Shown here: positions 7,808-16,510 of the stretch, in pieces
Layout of the letters: every line of letters begins with the position of its first letter
Numbering within the stretch: position 1 is the stretch's first letter
Assembly (NCBI GenBank): GCA_023259315.1
Contig: JAHFQL010000002.1
Location: 4,058 to 31,411 of the forward strand
Length of the DNA stretch: 27,354 nucleotides
Direction of reading: 5' to 3'
Source of the DNA: Candidatus Woesearchaeota archaeon
GTDB lineage: Archaea > Nanoarchaeota > Nanoarchaeia > Woesearchaeales > GW2011-AR4
Translations under genes and position numbers: made by a program
Notes under the pieces: model-generated
Databases searched by the model: none
What the model saw: only the letters and a program-made list of their open reading frames with translations
Told to the model about the DNA's origin: nothing

Positions 7808-8872
7808 CTATTCTTTTTTCATTAAATTAACAAGTTTTTGATAAGGAGTATCGCTTCTTATTCCTTCTCCCTTGAAATGAGTATCGCTTGCCTTATATCC
7901 CAGTTTCTTTATTTTTGTAAGTATGGCTTCTTTTTTTCGCAATTTTTTAATGTTATTTTTCTTGCATATATAATTCAAGTCATAAAACCCAACGGCATTT
8001 ATTTCAGATTCCTCTTTTATTGTTTCCAGGAATTTTATTAATTCTTTATTTTTTCTGAATAATGTACTTTTTAATGAGTTTTTATAAATTGAGCTGCACA
8101 ATTTCTCATCAAATAATTTACCAAGCCACATAGGCCCAGATTCGTTGAACATCCCATGCATTCTTAATATTTCATCAACCTTGTTTTTTCCTTTTTCATT
8201 CCTGAAAAATACCCTCATGTAATGCTCTTTTGAATAAGAAAAAATAGGCGTCAGCGCCTTATCATATTGTGCAGATACAAGCTGAGTCTTTCTTATTAAA
8301 ATCCTTAAGCCTGTTTCATGCATCAAAGCACCTTTTTTTGGCACAGCCCAGTATTTTCTGATACAAGCATCAGGAAATGCCCCGCATAACGCAGAAGTAT
8401 CGGTTGCAGTCACTGCTAAAATTCCATCCCTTGCAAGCCTCTTGCATGCTGCGTCAAGAAAAGGGTTAGGAGTTCCAAAAGGGTCGATGTCAATATAATC
8501 AAAACCAGAAGAATTTAGAAGAAATAGATTAGCGTCTTTATTGGTTACAGATATTTTTTTGTTGTTTTTGTATGGTATTTTATTCAATTCCAAATTATTT
8601 TTTATTGATTTAACCGCTTCTTCGCCAATGTCATTTACATAAATTTTTTTGATTTTATTTTTCTTCAATTCTTTCAAAAACCTTATGCTTCTGATTCCGC
8701 TCGCGGCCAGAGGGTCAGCAATTTGCATCTTAGTTTTGTTTATGGAATTCAATAATAAAACAGAAATGTCTCTGTTCATACTCATGATAGGATTGTAGAA
8801 AACATCCATTTCTTTTGAGATTTTTTTTATTTCTTTGATTTTTAGTTTTGCTGAGCCTTCATTCATTATCAT
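7808..8872 (-). CDS. trm1: tRNA (guanine-26-N2)-dimethyltransferase Trm1
   Basis: Trm1 methylates G26 of tRNA with S-adenosylmethionine. Recognised segments are FYNPIMSMNRDISVLLL, the SAM-binding ADPLAASGIRSIRFLKEL, IYVNDIGEEAVKSIKNNLEL, the catalytic-type DIDPFGTPNPFLDAACK, and ATDTSALCGAFPDACIRKYW. The C-terminus is the helical domain of archaeal Trm1 (SDTHFKGEGIRSD). The open frame extends to a GTG at 8893, but the protein aligned from MNEGSAKLKI needs only the ATGs at 8872 or 8866; I choose 8872 without a clear Shine-Dalgarno. It is divergent from infB, with about 80 bp between the start codons. Confidence 0.95.
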   Translation of the reverse strand: MIMNEGSAKLKIKEIKKISKEMDVFYNPIMSMNRDISVLLLNSINKTKMQIADPLAASGIRSIRFLKELKKNKIKKIYVNDIGEEAVKSIKNNLELNKIPYKNNKKISVTNKDANLFLLNSSGFDYIDIDPFGTPNPFLDAACKRLARDGILAVTATDTSALCGAFPDACIRKYWAVPKKGALMHETGLRILIRKTQLVSAQYDKALTPIFSYSKEHYMRVFFRNEKGKNKVDEILRMHGMFNESGPMWLGKLFDEKLCSSIYKNSLKSTLFRKNKELIKFLETIKEESEINAVGFYDLNYICKKNNIKKLRKKEAILTKIKKLGYKASDTHFKGEGIRSDTPYQKLVNLMKKE

Positions 8873-8923
8873 GGAGACGATTAATTCTATCACAATTAAA
8901 AATCTATTTATTATTGCATAACG

Positions 8924-8930
8924 TTTAAAA
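8924..8930 (+). promoter_or_regulatory. TATA box of infB
   Basis: TTTAAAA lies 24-30 bp upstream of the infB ATG at 8954. There is no Shine-Dalgarno before the ATG, so a leaderless transcript is likely. Confidence 0.55.
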
Positions 8931-8953
8931 ACAGCTTACTCTTCTTAGGCCAT

Positions 8954-10717
8954 ATGCTAAGGCAATTAATTGTTACTGTCATGGGAAATGTGGATGCAGG
9001 AAAAACTCAGCTGCTCGATACTATTAGAAATACCACCATAGTCGAATCAGAGCCCGGAAGAATTACGCAATGCATCGGCTGCTCGCAAATTCCACTGGAT
9101 GTTGTCAAGAAGATAAGCGGCAAACTTTTGCAGGCATTGAAGCTTGAAATCAAGATTCCAGGTTTTGTCATTATAGATACTCCGGGCCATGCGGCATTCA
9201 CAAATCTAAGGAAAAGGGGCGGCAATTTAGCTGATATAGCGATTCTTGTAGTTGACATCAATGAAGGCATAAAACTCCAGACAGAAGAGTCAATTGATAT
9301 TCTAAAGCAGTACAAGACACCTTTTGTTGTAGCATTGAATAAAATAGATTTGTTATCCGGGTGGCATTCAGACCCGAACTTGACATTGCTGGAAAATATA
9401 CAAAAGCAAAATGAGCAGTTGATGGAGATTATTGAGAAAAGATTGTATGAAGTTGTAGGGAGGCTAAGCGAGTTGGGCTTTAACTCAGAAAGATTTGACA
9501 GGGTTGAGGATTATACAAAGCAGATTGCAATCATACCTATTTCAGCAAAAGCAAAAGAAGGGCTTCCTGAACTGCTGATGGTTATGACAGGACTATCGCA
9601 AAGATTTTTGGAATCAAATCTGGAGGTTAATCCGGAAAATTTTGCAAAAGGCACAGTTCTTGAAGTCAAGGAAGAAAAAGGCCTCGGCACAACAATGGAC
9701 GTAATTCTTTATGACGGCTCTTTAAGGCAAAACGACACTATTGTTATAGGCTCGCTTAGTGAGCCTATTGTGTCAAAAGTAAAAGCAATGTTCATCCCTC
9801 CTGCCATGATAGAAATGCGCTACAAAAAAGCAAAATTCAATCCAATAAAGGAAGTAAGCGCTGCAACCGGAATAAAAGTTTCAGGTCCTGAATTGGATAA
9901 TGTTGTGGCAGGCATGCCATTAAGAAGCTGCTTGCCTTCTGAAGTTGAAAGAGTAAAGGAAGAGATTAAAAAGGAAGTTGAGGAAGTTATCATAGAAACA
10001 GATAAGCATGGCATTGTAATAAAAGCTGATTCTCTTGGAAGCCTCGAAGCCCTGATTAAATTATTGAGGGAGAAAAATATAGATATCAAAAGAGCTTCAA
10101 TAGGAAATATATCAAAGAAAGATTTGTCTGATGCGGAAATAAATTTTGAGAATGACCCATTGCAGGCAGCAATACTTGGCTTTAACGCCGAGCTTATGCC
10201 GGATGTCAAAACCCCGCAAAATGTAAAGGTTATCTCGAGCAATGTGATTTACAAACTAATTGAAGATTTTGAGGCTTGGCAGAATGAGCAGAGAAAAATG
10301 CTCGAAAGCAGGGAAATGGATTATCTTGTAAAGCCGTGCAAGATAACGCTTCTTCGCGGCTATGTTTTCAGGCAGAATAACCCGGCAGTTGTCGGAGTTG
10401 AAGTTCTTGCAGGCACTCTTAGATCAAACACGCAATTAATGAAAAAAGATGGAACTGCGTTGACATTTGCAAAGAGCATACAGCACGAGCAGGAAACAAT
10501 AGAAAAAGCCGAAAAAGGCAAGCAAGTAGCAGTTTCATTACCCGATGTCACAATAGGGAGGCAGCTTCACGAAGGCGATATTCTGTATTCAATAATTCCG
10601 GAAGAACAATTCAAAAAATACAAGGAATATAAAAATATTCTATCGCAGGAAGAAATAGAAGTTTTAAAGGAAATCGCAGAGATTATGCGGAAGCAAAACC
10701 CGATGTGGGGGGTATAA
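8954..10717 (+). CDS. infB: Translation initiation factor aIF5B (IF-2 family)
   Basis: This GTPase promotes subunit joining and initiator tRNA placement. The 587-residue protein has the G domain at about 5-220: P-loop GNVDAGKT, DTPGHAAFTNLRKRGG, NKIDL and ISAK. It is followed by domain II (FAKGTVLEVKEEKGLGTTMD), domain III (VIIETDKHGIVIKADSLGSLEAL) and domain IV (VVGVEVLAGTLR). The usual GHVDHGKT of the P-loop reads GNVDAGKT, and switch I reads RITQCIGCSQIP where GITQHIGA is common, so both histidines typical of the family are replaced. Overall length fits archaeal members. The TATA box supports the start. Confidence 0.96.
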   Translation: MLRQLIVTVMGNVDAGKTQLLDTIRNTTIVESEPGRITQCIGCSQIPLDVVKKISGKLLQALKLEIKIPGFVIIDTPGHAAFTNLRKRGGNLADIAILVVDINEGIKLQTEESIDILKQYKTPFVVALNKIDLLSGWHSDPNLTLLENIQKQNEQLMEIIEKRLYEVVGRLSELGFNSERFDRVEDYTKQIAIIPISAKAKEGLPELLMVMTGLSQRFLESNLEVNPENFAKGTVLEVKEEKGLGTTMDVILYDGSLRQNDTIVIGSLSEPIVSKVKAMFIPPAMIEMRYKKAKFNPIKEVSAATGIKVSGPELDNVVAGMPLRSCLPSEVERVKEEIKKEVEEVIIETDKHGIVIKADSLGSLEALIKLLREKNIDIKRASIGNISKKDLSDAEINFENDPLQAAILGFNAELMPDVKTPQNVKVISSNVIYKLIEDFEAWQNEQRKMLESREMDYLVKPCKITLLRGYVFRQNNPAVVGVEVLAGTLRSNTQLMKKDGTALTFAKSIQHEQETIEKAEKGKQVAVSLPDVTIGRQLHEGDILYSIIPEEQFKKYKEYKNILSQEEIEVLKEIAEIMRKQNPMWGV

Positions 10718-10737
10718 AGCAAGGGTTTCGCCACGTA

Positions 10738-10803
10738 AAAATCAGTGATTTTCGATCATGGTTAATGCCATGCGAGAGTAACTAATTGCGAGCGCAGCGA
10801 GCG
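10738..10803. repeat. Cluster of short palindromes and a GCGAGCG doublet after infB
   Basis: The 130-bp gap between infB and the PUA gene contains AAAATCA-G-TGATTTT (10738-10752), CATGG-TTAATG-CCATG (10757-10772), and a GCGAGCG-CA-GCGAGCG direct doublet (10788-10803). The composition is less AT-rich than other gaps. Role unknown; a transcript end or a small structured RNA is possible. Confidence 0.45.
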
Positions 10804-10847
10804 GATTGAAAATTCAAATTAAAATAATAACAAAATCACAATAAAAA

Positions 10848-11303
10848 ATGCCAGAACTAAAAATTCTAAATAACAAGGAAATAAAAGAAGTATACAAATT
10901 AATAGAAAGCCAATGGAATGCAAAAATAAAGTTTGATTACGGTTTTCTTAAGAATTATAAGAACAGGGTTTTCATTATAAGCAAGGACATTGCCAAACTT
11001 GAGACATCAAATCTAAGGATTAATTCAGCTGGCATGTATTTTTGCGAGATTGATGATAAAGGAATGAGGCTAAGCATTGAAGGCAGCCAGCTTATTGGGC
11101 CAAAAGCAACGAAGAATGTTGTTGAGCTGAACGAAGATGAAGCAAGAAAATGGTTCAGGGGAGAAGACTTGGAAAAGGAGTGCAATGACTGCGAGGGATT
11201 TATTATCTTAAAGCACAAAAATGATTTTCTGGGAACAGGAAAATATTCCAATGGAAAAATTCTGAATTATGTTGGAAAGAGCAGAAGGATTAATGTAATC
11301 TAA
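10848..11303 (+). CDS. PUA-domain RNA-binding protein (COG3270-like)
   Basis: The 151-residue protein has an N-terminal helical part (residues 1-60, LNNKEIKEVYKLIESQW) and a C-terminal PUA-like domain with NSAGMYFCEID, GMRLSIEGSQLIGPKATKNV, and DFLGTGKYSNGKILNYVGKSRR. This arrangement matches the archaeal family once annotated as NOL1/NOP2/Fmu-related and predicted to work in ribosome or RNA biogenesis. It lies downstream of infB in the same direction, but with a 130-bp gap holding hairpins, so co-transcription is unclear. Its stop is interlocked with that of the convergent gene. Confidence 0.87.
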   Translation: MPELKILNNKEIKEVYKLIESQWNAKIKFDYGFLKNYKNRVFIISKDIAKLETSNLRINSAGMYFCEIDDKGMRLSIEGSQLIGPKATKNVVELNEDEARKWFRGEDLEKECNDCEGFIILKHKNDFLGTGKYSNGKILNYVGKSRRINVI

Positions 11304-12286
11304 TTTTGAGCAGTTACTGCTTTTTTTAAATTTCCAAAATAATTTGTAAGATTGTCATTATGATAGAACTCAGCTATATCTAAAGTTGGTAACCATCCTA
11401 ACAATTTCTGTGAAAAACCACTTCTGGAATTAACGTATCTTCCCCCAAGTACTGTTGAAGCTTTTTGCATTTCCTGCAAATTCATCCCCCCGGTAATAAT
11501 TTCATCAGGCTTTATATTTCTCAAGAATTGGAAATTTATTGTTGAAGCATAATGATCAGCTAGTGCCATCAGATACTGAGCAATACTTCTAATGCTATCT
11601 ACATCAATATGCCTTGCGATGTGGATAATCCTATCTCTTAATTCTTCAAAAGACGATAAAGATTCCCTGTATAGTGCATATGAAGGATCCTTAGCAAACC
11701 TTCCAAATATTATCTCCAGATTATATCTTTCAGCCAACAAAATCTCCAAACCTACCATTACAATTTCTGATCTTGCTCTAAATTCCCTGAATTGTTCATC
11801 AGCTTTTCCTTTCTGGGAAGTTGTGTAATCGCCATTTAATTTTCTTTGTCCGCGGTTTACTATTGCAGAGAGATTTCTATATATAACAACTCCGTTCCTT
11901 AAGAGTCTTGGCTGCTCACTTAAAAAATTAACATGACTGACATCAAATATAGCAGGGAAGTTACTGCTTACTAGGGCTTCAAAATCCTTAAATCGAGCAA
12001 TAAATATTTGATTTATCAAGTCTAAATCAAATCCGTTTCTTTGGTTAATTGTTTCCTTTAACCCTATAGCAGTGGCTCTTTTTAGTTCAGGGGCATAACC
12101 ACCATATTCTATTAACCTTTGACGAAGATGATCAAACCTTGCCTTTCCTTCGACACCAGTGCCATATAAATGTCCTATTCTTCCCTCTACTTTTCTCACA
12201 GCGGCACCTATTTGCTGATTTCTTAGTTGGGGTTCTTGCACTATCATTTCTAATAAGCTTCCAGTAGAGTTAAAATCCTGAACCAT
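11300..12286 (-). CDS. Hypothetical helical protein
   Basis: I do not recognise this 328-residue protein. It has no signal peptide, transmembrane segment or cysteine cluster and looks largely alpha-helical and soluble, with amphipathic stretches (LRQRLIEYGGYAPELKRA, ARSEIVMVGLEILLAERY, DSIRSIAQYLMALADHY). The open frame begins at a TTG at 12295, but the ATG at 12286 is preferred because GAGG lies 11 bases before it and only 2 bases before the TTG. A 39-codon frame ends just upstream, with its TGA overlapping that GAGG. Confidence 0.72.
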   Translation of the reverse strand: MVQDFNSTGSLLEMIVQEPQLRNQQIGAAVRKVEGRIGHLYGTGVEGKARFDHLRQRLIEYGGYAPELKRATAIGLKETINQRNGFDLDLINQIFIARFKDFEALVSSNFPAIFDVSHVNFLSEQPRLLRNGVVIYRNLSAIVNRGQRKLNGDYTTSQKGKADEQFREFRARSEIVMVGLEILLAERYNLEIIFGRFAKDPSYALYRESLSSFEELRDRIIHIARHIDVDSIRSIAQYLMALADHYASTINFQFLRNIKPDEIITGGMNLQEMQKASTVLGGRYVNSRSGFSQKLLGWLPTLDIAEFYHNDNLTNYFGNLKKAVTAQN

Positions 12287-12299
12287 TTTCAGCAATGCC

Positions 12300-12419
12300 T
12301 CATTTGTTTAGAATAACTAAAGAATATAATCCACAAAGTTTTCTACCTAAAAGAATCCCGTTTACCTTTGTCTTTATGTCATATACCCCAATACCTTTTT
12401 CTGTAACCAACACATTCAT
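12300..12419 (-). CDS. Possible 39-residue leader or small protein
   Basis: An ATG frame encodes MNVLVTEKGIGVYDIKTKV and a hydrophobic GLYSLVILNK end. It lies immediately upstream of the hypothetical protein gene at 11300-12286, and its TGA is part of the TGAGG that would be the downstream Shine-Dalgarno, so translation could be coupled. The region upstream is extremely AT-rich with several TATA-like sequences (for example around 12455-12475). No family is recognised and a frame of this size may be fortuitous. Confidence 0.35.
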   Translation of the reverse strand: MNVLVTEKGIGVYDIKTKVNGILLGRKLCGLYSLVILNK

Positions 12420-12590
12420 TTTATTTGACAATTTGTTTTTATAGTTTTAGGATTTATATATAATTTATATAAATTTAATAACTGATATTTAAATCTTTTT
12501 ATCCGTATCAGAGATTCTGAAATTTAAATAAACCACCTATTACATGATAAAATTATATTGGAAAATTATTTTTCTTGGAAAAACAAAAAC

Positions 12591-12628
12591 CTTATAAATA
12601 ATATTAAACATAACAATCAATAGGGGGA
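12591..12628 (+). promoter_or_regulatory. TATA box and Shine-Dalgarno for the gene at 12635
   Basis: CTTATAAATA (12591-12600) is followed by a G-rich GGGGGA at 12623-12628, 6 bases before the ATG at 12635. This decides the ATG over an in-frame TTG at 12629. It is one of the few genes here with a strong Shine-Dalgarno. Confidence 0.6.
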
Positions 12629-12634
12629 TTGGTC

Positions 12635-13447
12635 ATGAGTGCTGAGAAAGAGATAGTTAATTACTGGTATAATAAAAAAGGACTTTTCACAATTAATAAT
12701 ATCAAGACTGTAAATAACAGAGATTGCGGAATTCTGGCTTTGAAATTTGACAAAGATAAGGTGAATGAGGTATTTCACATTGAAGTCAGCTGCTCCATAA
12801 CCAACAACATATCCGAAACCACAAATCTTGATAAATCCATAGGAAAGATTGTTGATGAGAAATTTGAAGAGCAATCAATCGCTAATATAATCGACAGCCA
12901 TGTAAAACAGTTTTCTGTTTCAAAAAACGGGATAAAAAAAATAATAATTCTGGGAGCAGTGGCAAAGTCAAGAAAAAGTGAAATAATAAAAAAATTTAAC
13001 GAAAAGGGAGTTGAGGTTATTGAATTCGAGAATATATTGTATGATGTTTTGGAGCAGCTTGATACCCAATACTACAGGAATGACATAATAAGGACTTTAC
13101 AATTGGCAAAATTTTTGCTTTTAAACGAGCCTACAAAATTGTCCAAATTGCTTGTCAATGAGTCTTTCAGCTCAAACTCAAGAAAGGAATTTTTGTCAAG
13201 CATCTTGGACAGGGACGAAATTGTCAAGGAATTCAAAAGAACTAATGTTGAAAGGCTTGCTGCAATATTAAAAAGTTCTGGTTTAAAACCAAATGAATTG
13301 GCTCATATGCTTGAGCACAATATCCTTAACAAAAGAACAAGAAAAGTGTTTTTCAACTCATTGACTGAGCAGGAAAAAATAAGGAAAGTTGTAAGCAAGA
13401 TAATAAAGAAAAAGAAAACTGAAATGGAATTGAAGGAGTTTTTTTAG
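12635..13447 (+). CDS. Hypothetical protein, possible nuclease-like N-terminal domain
   Basis: The 270-residue soluble protein has two parts. Residues 1-140 alternate strands and helices: KEIVNYWYNKKGLFTIN, then GILALKFDKDKVNEVFHIEVSCS, and later IKKIIILGAVAKS. The pattern of a D (in KFDKDK) before HIEV resembles the core of PD-(D/E)XK restriction-like nucleases, but this is a shape argument only. Residues 145-270 are helical and basic and end KKKKTEMELKEFF. It ends 1 bp from the convergent ribH stop. Alternative readings include an RNA-binding protein. Confidence 0.72.
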   Translation: MSAEKEIVNYWYNKKGLFTINNIKTVNNRDCGILALKFDKDKVNEVFHIEVSCSITNNISETTNLDKSIGKIVDEKFEEQSIANIIDSHVKQFSVSKNGIKKIIILGAVAKSRKSEIIKKFNEKGVEVIEFENILYDVLEQLDTQYYRNDIIRTLQLAKFLLLNEPTKLSKLLVNESFSSNSRKEFLSSILDRDEIVKEFKRTNVERLAAILKSSGLKPNELAHMLEHNILNKRTRKVFFNSLTEQEKIRKVVSKIIKKKKTEMELKEFF

Positions 13448-13448
13448 T

Positions 13449-13855
13449 TCAATCTTTTCTCAGCATCCTGACAGCGCTATCCACTGCGCGCAGAGCATAT
13501 TCATTAGCTCTCTTGATGGCCTGATTCCATGTTGCATTAGGGCCTATTATGCCTAATGAAACCGGCTTATCATACTCGACAGAAAGGTGCAATAATTCAT
13601 ATGCTATGGCTTGTGCTATTACTTGGTCATGGCTTGTGTCACCCTTGACAATTGCCCCTAACGTAACAATGCCTTGTACATTTTTATCTTCAATCATTCT
13701 TCTAACAGCAAGCGGTATTTCAAAAGCGCCAGGCACTTCTACAATCTTAATCAGCCTCACATTCAACTCCTTTGTTCTCTGCTCGGCTTTTTTTCTCATT
13801 TTAGAGGTTATTTCATGATTAAAATCTGAAACAACTATTGCTAATTTTCCTTCCA

Positions 13856-13856
<1 letters not shown>
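13449..13856 (-). CDS. ribH: 6,7-dimethyl-8-ribityllumazine synthase
   Basis: RibH condenses ribityl-aminouracil with 3,4-dihydroxybutanone phosphate, the penultimate step to riboflavin. The 135-residue protein shows IVVSDFNHEIT, the conserved VPGAFEIPLAVRRM, LGAIVKGDTSHDQV with the catalytic-type His, and GIIGPNATWNQAIKRA. Length is normal for the archaeal enzyme. Its start overlaps the stop of ribC by one base, the last gene of ribK-ribC-ribH. Confidence 0.95.
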
Positions 13857-14706
<850 letters not shown>

Positions 14707-14728
14707 AATAAAAGTGGTGGTAATTTGC

Positions 14729-14738
14729 CTTATAAACC
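14729..14738 (-). promoter_or_regulatory. TATA box of the ribK-ribC-ribH operon
   Basis: On the minus strand the box reads GGTTTATAAGG, 23-32 bp upstream of the ribK ATG at 14706. It excludes the longer in-frame start at 14754. Confidence 0.65.
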
Positions 14739-14764
14739 TTATGCTACAGTTCATTTCCGCAAAA

Positions 14765-14775
14765 CTTTTTAAATA
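14765..14775 (+). promoter_or_regulatory. TATA box of the DUF460 gene
   Basis: CTTTTTAAATA lies 23-33 bp upstream of the ATG at 14798, consistent with a leaderless transcript divergent from the riboflavin operon. Confidence 0.55.
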
Positions 14776-14797
14776 AATTGAGTATACTTTTGCTCAC

Positions 14798-15964
14798 ATG
14801 AACGAAAAAAAGCTGTTGATTGTAGGCATAGACCCTGGCATAACAACAGCCTATGCAATAATTGGCATTGACAGCAATCTTATGCACCTGCATTCTTCAA
14901 AGCAGCTTGATTTGAATTCCATAATTTCTGAAACAATAAAATTTGGGAAAATTGTTTTGGTGGGGACTGACAAGTCAAAAACCCCGAATCTTGTCGAGGC
15001 TTTTGCAACAAAAGTCGGCGCTAAAATTGTAAATCCTCCAGAAGACTTAAAGGTTGATGAGAAGAGGAACATGACAAAAAACTTTGATTTTGATGATGAG
15101 CACCAATGCGATGCATTGGCTTCTGCATTATTTGCGTTCAAATCTTACAAGCCTTTGCTTGACAAGATAGATTTCTTTGCCAAAGAAAACAAGAAGCAAG
15201 AAATAAAAGACAGGATAAAGGAGATTGTAATAACAAAAAAAATCAGCATCAGGAACGCTGTCTCACTTATAGAAAAAAAAGATGAAGAAGACAAGATAGT
15301 AGAAAAAGCAGTTATAGAGAAGAAATTTACCGAGAATGATTTCCTTAAGATTTATAATAAGTTAAAGGCATATGAGTCAGAAATAAAATTACTGAAAAGG
15401 TATAATTCCAACCTGAACAAAAAAATAAATGATTTTCAAAAGGCAATTGTTAAAAAAACAGAAATCAAAATCGTAGATAAGCCTGATTTCAAGGAAAAAA
15501 GGATAAGATTTCTTGAAAACATTGTCAATTCAAGGGAAAAGGATATAGAGTTCCTGAAATCGCTTATCAAAAAATTTAACGAGGTTGTTTCCAATATAAA
15601 TAATTATTATGTCTTAAAGAAACTTGATACCTTAGGCATAAAAGAATTTAATTTTAAGAATAAAATTCTTGAGATAAAAAGAAATGACATGCTTTTGGTA
15701 GGTGACGCAAATATATTTAGCAATGAAGTGATTGATTTGCTGACTGACAAAGTATTTGTAATTGTTTGCAAGAATCCTATAAGCAGAAAAACAGAGAACA
15801 ACCTTCCATTTGTTTTTTTGAATGCAAAAGATTTGAAGATTATCGAAGACAAGTACTTTGGATTTATAGAGAAGAAGCATCTTGAGGCTGAGAAGAATAA
15901 GTTAGACTGGGTCAAAAAAGTTATTAACGACTATAAAATCGAGAAAAATTTAATCTCTAGATAG
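14798..15964 (+). CDS. DUF460 / RuvC-like RNase H-fold protein
   Basis: Residues 1-125 form the RNase H-fold (RuvC/YqgF-like) domain of DUF460 (COG2433): VGIDPGITTAYAIIGID with the first acidic residue, LVGTDKSKTP, and FDDEHQCDALASALFAFK with later acids. A coiled-coil region follows (residues 165-265) and a small C-terminal domain (about 285-388). At 388 residues it is much shorter than many archaeal members, which carry an additional N-terminal part. The biochemical function of the family is not established; a nuclease acting on structured nucleic acid is predicted. It overlaps the convergent NMD3-like gene by 15 bases. Confidence 0.88.
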   Translation: MNEKKLLIVGIDPGITTAYAIIGIDSNLMHLHSSKQLDLNSIISETIKFGKIVLVGTDKSKTPNLVEAFATKVGAKIVNPPEDLKVDEKRNMTKNFDFDDEHQCDALASALFAFKSYKPLLDKIDFFAKENKKQEIKDRIKEIVITKKISIRNAVSLIEKKDEEDKIVEKAVIEKKFTENDFLKIYNKLKAYESEIKLLKRYNSNLNKKINDFQKAIVKKTEIKIVDKPDFKEKRIRFLENIVNSREKDIEFLKSLIKKFNEVVSNINNYYVLKKLDTLGIKEFNFKNKILEIKRNDMLLVGDANIFSNEVIDLLTDKVFVIVCKNPISRKTENNLPFVFLNAKDLKIIEDKYFGFIEKKHLEAEKNKLDWVKKVINDYKIEKNLISR

Positions 15965-16402
15965 GTCCTCATTTCTTATCTTTACTTTTTTCCCTGTTTT
16001 CAAGTCCCTGGCGAATATCCTTTTTCCCACTTGCAGAAGCTTGACTTCATCGCCCCTAACCGAGATTATGTCGCCTCTCTTGTATTTAAATGGCCTGTAA
16101 AGAACATTAACCCTGAACAAATCCTTGCCTGTCTTGCTTTTTGTATGGAGCTTTGAGCTTATCTTTAATTCGCCGCCAAAGCTTTCTTTTAGTTTCTTGC
16201 CCAGTATCCTTATGAATTTCTGTGAAGTGATGTACAAGTCCTTGCCGTTTTCGAGTTTAGCTGTCTTTGTTACGGCAACATCTCCCCTTTTCTTGATTTG
16301 GTCGTAAACAAAACTGTATATCTCTTCATTCACTTCCCTAAGCTGCAAAATGCCCTGGTAATAGTTGGCCCTTGAAAATTTTAGTTTTTGGTTTTGCATC
16401 AT
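15950..16402 (-). CDS. NMD3-like protein without zinc fingers
   Basis: The 150-residue protein matches the region after the zinc fingers in archaeal NMD3, a ribosome large-subunit biogenesis protein: RANYYQGILQLREV, KDLYITSQKFIRILGKKL, FGGELKISSKLHTKSKTGKD, YRPFKYKRGDIISV. The N-terminal CxxC zinc-binding modules of the family are absent, and the protein starts right at the conserved YYQGILQLR block. A TATA-like stretch near 16425-16435 supports the start at 16402 and so argues that the short form is genuine. The C-terminal 30 residues form a KOW-like basic strand pair. Confidence 0.7.
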   Translation of the reverse strand: MMQNQKLKFSRANYYQGILQLREVNEEIYSFVYDQIKKRGDVAVTKTAKLENGKDLYITSQKFIRILGKKLKESFGGELKISSKLHTKSKTGKDLFRVNVLYRPFKYKRGDIISVRGDEVKLLQVGKRIFARDLKTGKKVKIRNEDLSRD

Positions 16403-16510
16403 TTTTATTGAAATGCTTTACTATTAAATATCAATGTATATTTATTTGCTTATCTGTACTTTATTGATTAAATGCAAACCTTTTTATTCTTTTTGCTAAG
16501 AATGCAAATT

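Noticed and set aside
10718..10847. A tRNA gene after infB
   Set aside because: No cloverleaf, no T-arm GGTTC motif and no anticodon arm can be formed.
12420..12590. Replication-origin-like AT-rich region
   Set aside because: It is AT-rich with TATA-like palindromes but has no repeated ORB-like motif and no cdc6 gene nearby; promoters explain it.
14707..14797. FMN riboswitch or RbkR regulation for the riboflavin operon
   Set aside because: The 91-bp gap holds only the two divergent TATA boxes and is too short for an FMN riboswitch; RibK has no winged-helix domain. Control by a separate regulator cannot be judged.
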